Under the pieces are notes generated by a model, which was not told where the DNA came from, searched no databases, and saw nothing but the letters and a program-made list of their open reading frames with translations. Positions 23,532 to 25,536 of a stretch of 25,536 bases of DNA are shown here, in pieces. The translations under genes and the position numbers were made by a program. The stretch covers positions 1-25,536 of the forward strand of contig JBGSQB010000057.1 in NCBI GenBank assembly GCA_041738285.1, written 5' to 3'. Positions within the stretch are counted from its first letter, which is position 1. Each line of letters opens with the position of its first letter. This stretch comes from SZUA-521 sp041738285 (GTDB lineage: Bacteria > Pseudomonadota > Gammaproteobacteria > Pseudomonadales > Azotimanducaceae).

Positions 23532-25189
23532 ATGCCCGCGCCGCCCTGATCGAGCAAACACGAACATTGCTCCGCGCCCGCCGCGTCGCCGATGCCGAAC
23601 AGCTCCTGCTCCGCGAGCTCGCAAGCGACAATCGCGACGGCGACCTGCTCGAACTGATGGCCGAGTTCTATCTCGAGGTGCGGCGACCGACCGACGCCGT
23701 CAAAGTACTCACATGGTGGACGGAGGCCGACCCTCAGCGCATCGGCGCATACCTGATGCTCGCAGACGCCTTCGTTCAACTCGACCAGATTGCCGATGTG
23801 CTGGCCGTATACACGCGCTTGAGCACCGTCCATCCGGAGCTCGCGATGGCGCACTTCAATCGCGCCTATTACCTGCGCAGATTGGGTCGACTCGAGGAGG
23901 CCGTCGCCGCGTATCGCCGCGCAATTGATCTGGGCGTCGAAAATCCCGCAGAGGCGTGGAGCAACATCGGGATCATCCTCGGCGAGATCGAGCGTCACGA
24001 CGAGGCCCGTCGCGCATTCTCGACTGCGCTCGCCGCCGATCCGCGCTGGATTCCAGCGTTGTACAACTTCGGCTTGCTGCACGAGGAATTCGGCGAGCGC
24101 GAATCGGCATTGAACGTGTACCAACAGGTGCTCGCGATCGATCCCCTCTACCATGACGCGCTGGCACGTATCGTCCACGCGCAGATCATCGAAACGCCTA
24201 CCGACGAGCTGCTCGGACGCGTGAGCGCGGCACTCTCGCGCGATGATCTGACGCCTGGCGCCCGCGAAGCGCTCTTGTTCGCGCAGGGCAAGGCCCTCGA
24301 CGAGTGCGGCGAGTACGACGCTGCATTTGCCGCGTACCAGCAGGCCAATTCCGTTGCCCGCACCCGCACCAAGGCGTACGACCGCGCGTTGATCGAGCGT
24401 GACAGTCAGAACATCCGCAACACCTTCTCCGCGCGCTGGATCGCCGATGCAGCGCCGGCATCAGACCGCGCGCCTGTCTTCGTCTGCGGCATGTTTCGCT
24501 CCGGTACCACGCTGATCGAACAGATGCTCGGTGCGCATCCCGCTCTCACGCCCGGCGGTGAGATCGGCTATTTCAATGCCGCACTCGGTGACGAATCCGC
24601 CGGCTATGCAACGGTAGTTGCGGCCGCGGGCGACGCTGGACTGCGCAGCCTGGCACTGGGTTATCTCGACTATCTCGATCAGCGATTTCCCGCTTCGACG
24701 CGGGTCATCGACAAGCGGCCCGACAATTTCCGCTTCCTCGGCCTGTTGCGCGGGCTGTTCCCTGCCGCGCGCTTCATCATCATGCAACGCCACCCGCTCG
24801 ACACCTGTCTGTCGATCTACTTTCAGCAGTTGGGCGCGGGGCTGCGCTACGCGAGCGATCTCGAAGACACCGCCCATTACATCGCGTCCTATCGATCGCT
24901 GATGGAACACTGGAAGGCACTGTTCCCGGAGCGAATATTGGAAGTGCGCTACGAGCGCTTAGTCGAGCAGCCAGAAGTCGAACTGCGGCGGGTCTGCGAT
25001 TTTCTCGGGTTGCCATGGGACCCAGCCGTGCTCTCGACCCCGACGAACGTCAGTCGCGTGCGCACCGCGAGCACCTGGCAGGTGCGAAGCCCCCTTCACA
25101 GCGATTCGATTGGTCGATGGCGACACTATGCGACGCAGCTCGGCTCGATCGTCAACTCTTGGCCGGAGGCAGAATCCGATGACCACTGA
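23528..25189 (+). CDS. TPR-repeat sulfotransferase
   Basis: The 553-residue protein combines tetratricopeptide-like repeats (about 5-285, for example AMAHFNRAYYLRRLGRLEEA and WIPALYNFGLLHEEFG) with a C-terminal sulfotransferase domain (about 315-545). The PAPS 5'-phosphosulfate loop is at FRSGTTL (323-329). The 3'-phosphate motif lies around FIIMQRHPLDTCLSI, with Arg421 and Ser429. The late segment LEVRYERLVEQPEVELRRVCDFLGLPW is typical of the fold. Such proteins transfer sulfate from PAPS to a carbohydrate, peptide or lipid acceptor; the repeats probably hold the acceptor or a partner. It starts at the ATG overlapping the previous stop, and overlaps the next TPR gene by 11 bases. No signal peptide is seen, so it is probably cytosolic. 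Confidence 0.92.
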   Translation: MNARAALIEQTRTLLRARRVADAEQLLLRELASDNRDGDLLELMAEFYLEVRRPTDAVKVLTWWTEADPQRIGAYLMLADAFVQLDQIADVLAVYTRLSTVHPELAMAHFNRAYYLRRLGRLEEAVAAYRRAIDLGVENPAEAWSNIGIILGEIERHDEARRAFSTALAADPRWIPALYNFGLLHEEFGERESALNVYQQVLAIDPLYHDALARIVHAQIIETPTDELLGRVSAALSRDDLTPGAREALLFAQGKALDECGEYDAAFAAYQQANSVARTRTKAYDRALIERDSQNIRNTFSARWIADAAPASDRAPVFVCGMFRSGTTLIEQMLGAHPALTPGGEIGYFNAALGDESAGYATVVAAAGDAGLRSLALGYLDYLDQRFPASTRVIDKRPDNFRFLGLLRGLFPAARFIIMQRHPLDTCLSIYFQQLGAGLRYASDLEDTAHYIASYRSLMEHWKALFPERILEVRYERLVEQPEVELRRVCDFLGLPWDPAVLSTPTNVSRVRTASTWQVRSPLHSDSIGRWRHYATQLGSIVNSWPEAESDDH

Positions 25190-25536
25190 AGGCAAGGACG
25201 CCGCGCGACAAGCGATCGGCAAGGCGCTGAGCATGCTGCACGCCGGCGATGCAATCGGTGCGTTGGACGTTCTCAACCAAGCTGCCAGCACCCATCCTCA
25301 CGATGCCGAAGTCAGGCTGCAGCAGGCAGCGGCGCTGCGAACCATGGACCGGTTGCCGGACGCCGTGCGCGCGCTGGATGCGGCGCTGGCGATTGATCCG
25401 TACTTTTTTCTCGCGCTGCTCTCCAAGGGCGCCATCCTCGAACGTATGGCACAACCTCGGCTCGCCGCCAGGATCTATCGAGACGCCCTCGACATCGCCC
25501 CGCGCCCGGAGCAAACGCCAGCCGCACTGCAGAGCG
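25179..25536 (+). CDS. TPR protein, 5' part only (gene runs off the window)
   Basis: The ATG at 25179 has GGAGG (25165-25169) nine bases upstream and opens a frame that continues past the window end; 119 codons are visible. The segments ALSMLHAGDAIGALDVLNQAA, LQQAAALRTMDRLPDAVRALDAALAIDP and ALLSKGAILERMAQPRLAARIYRDALDIAP are consecutive TPR-like units. In similar gene orders this kind of N-terminus leads into an aspartyl/asparaginyl beta-hydroxylase domain; that is a guess from memory, and the diagnostic part lies outside the window. It overlaps the sulfotransferase gene by 11 bases, so it is translationally coupled. Confidence 0.82.
   Translation, partial: MTTEGKDAARQAIGKALSMLHAGDAIGALDVLNQAASTHPHDAEVRLQQAAALRTMDRLPDAVRALDAALAIDPYFFLALLSKGAILERMAQPRLAARIYRDALDIAPRPEQTPAALQS

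Overview
The window is GC-rich DNA packed with protein genes on both strands and short intergenic gaps (none reaches 300 bases). Gene content suggests a pseudomonadotal genome, most likely an uncultured or little-studied gammaproteobacterium. The pointers are a RibB fused to a dead RibA-like domain, a TPR-sulfotransferase followed by a second TPR protein, CaiB-type CoA-transferase, tandem D-aminoacylase-type amidohydrolases, and short intergenic palindromes built on CCCCGGAG. The taxonomic placement is inference.

Layout. (1) 52-3962: riboflavin enzyme RibB (-), a quinone-oxidoreductase-like MDR protein (+), a class III CoA-transferase (-) coupled to a small lipoprotein (-). (2) 4063-5688: a ThDP-dependent indolepyruvate/phenylpyruvate-type decarboxylase (+). 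(3) 5693-7793: a two-gene redox operon (-) in which a thioredoxin-like fusion protein precedes a UGSC-family selenoprotein. The selenoprotein gene is interrupted by an in-frame TGA that is best read as selenocysteine, with a SECIS-like hairpin just after it; plain ORF calling splits it into two fragments. (4) 7948-8024: tRNA-Arg(TCG). (5) 8164-14341: an accessory-looking biosynthetic locus. A four-gene minus-strand operon (ATP-grasp ligase, glutamine-dependent asparagine-synthase-type amidotransferase, two GNAT acetyltransferases) stands back to back with a MurF-like Mur ligase carrying a four-cysteine tail. The chemistry implied is amide-bond formation, amidation and N-acetylation of a small peptide-like product. 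(6) 14407-21364: an amidase (+), two paralogous N-acyl-D-amino-acid deacylase-like amidohydrolases (-), a half-length asparaginase (-) and a PLP aminotransferase (-), which look like scavenging of amides and amino acids. A 59-bp near-perfect inverted repeat lies between the asparaginase and the amidohydrolases. (7) 21438-23004: an alpha/beta hydrolase (+) and an Apd1/sucrase-ferredoxin-like Fe-S protein (-), overlapping tail to tail. (8) 23064-25536: a small exported protein, a TPR-sulfotransferase and the start of another TPR protein, all overlapping and so probably one transcript.

The two most rewarding parts are the selenoprotein operon and the ATP-grasp/AsnB/GNAT/Mur-ligase locus. The first can be supported almost entirely from the sequence. 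The second is assembled from recognisable families, but its product is unknown to me.
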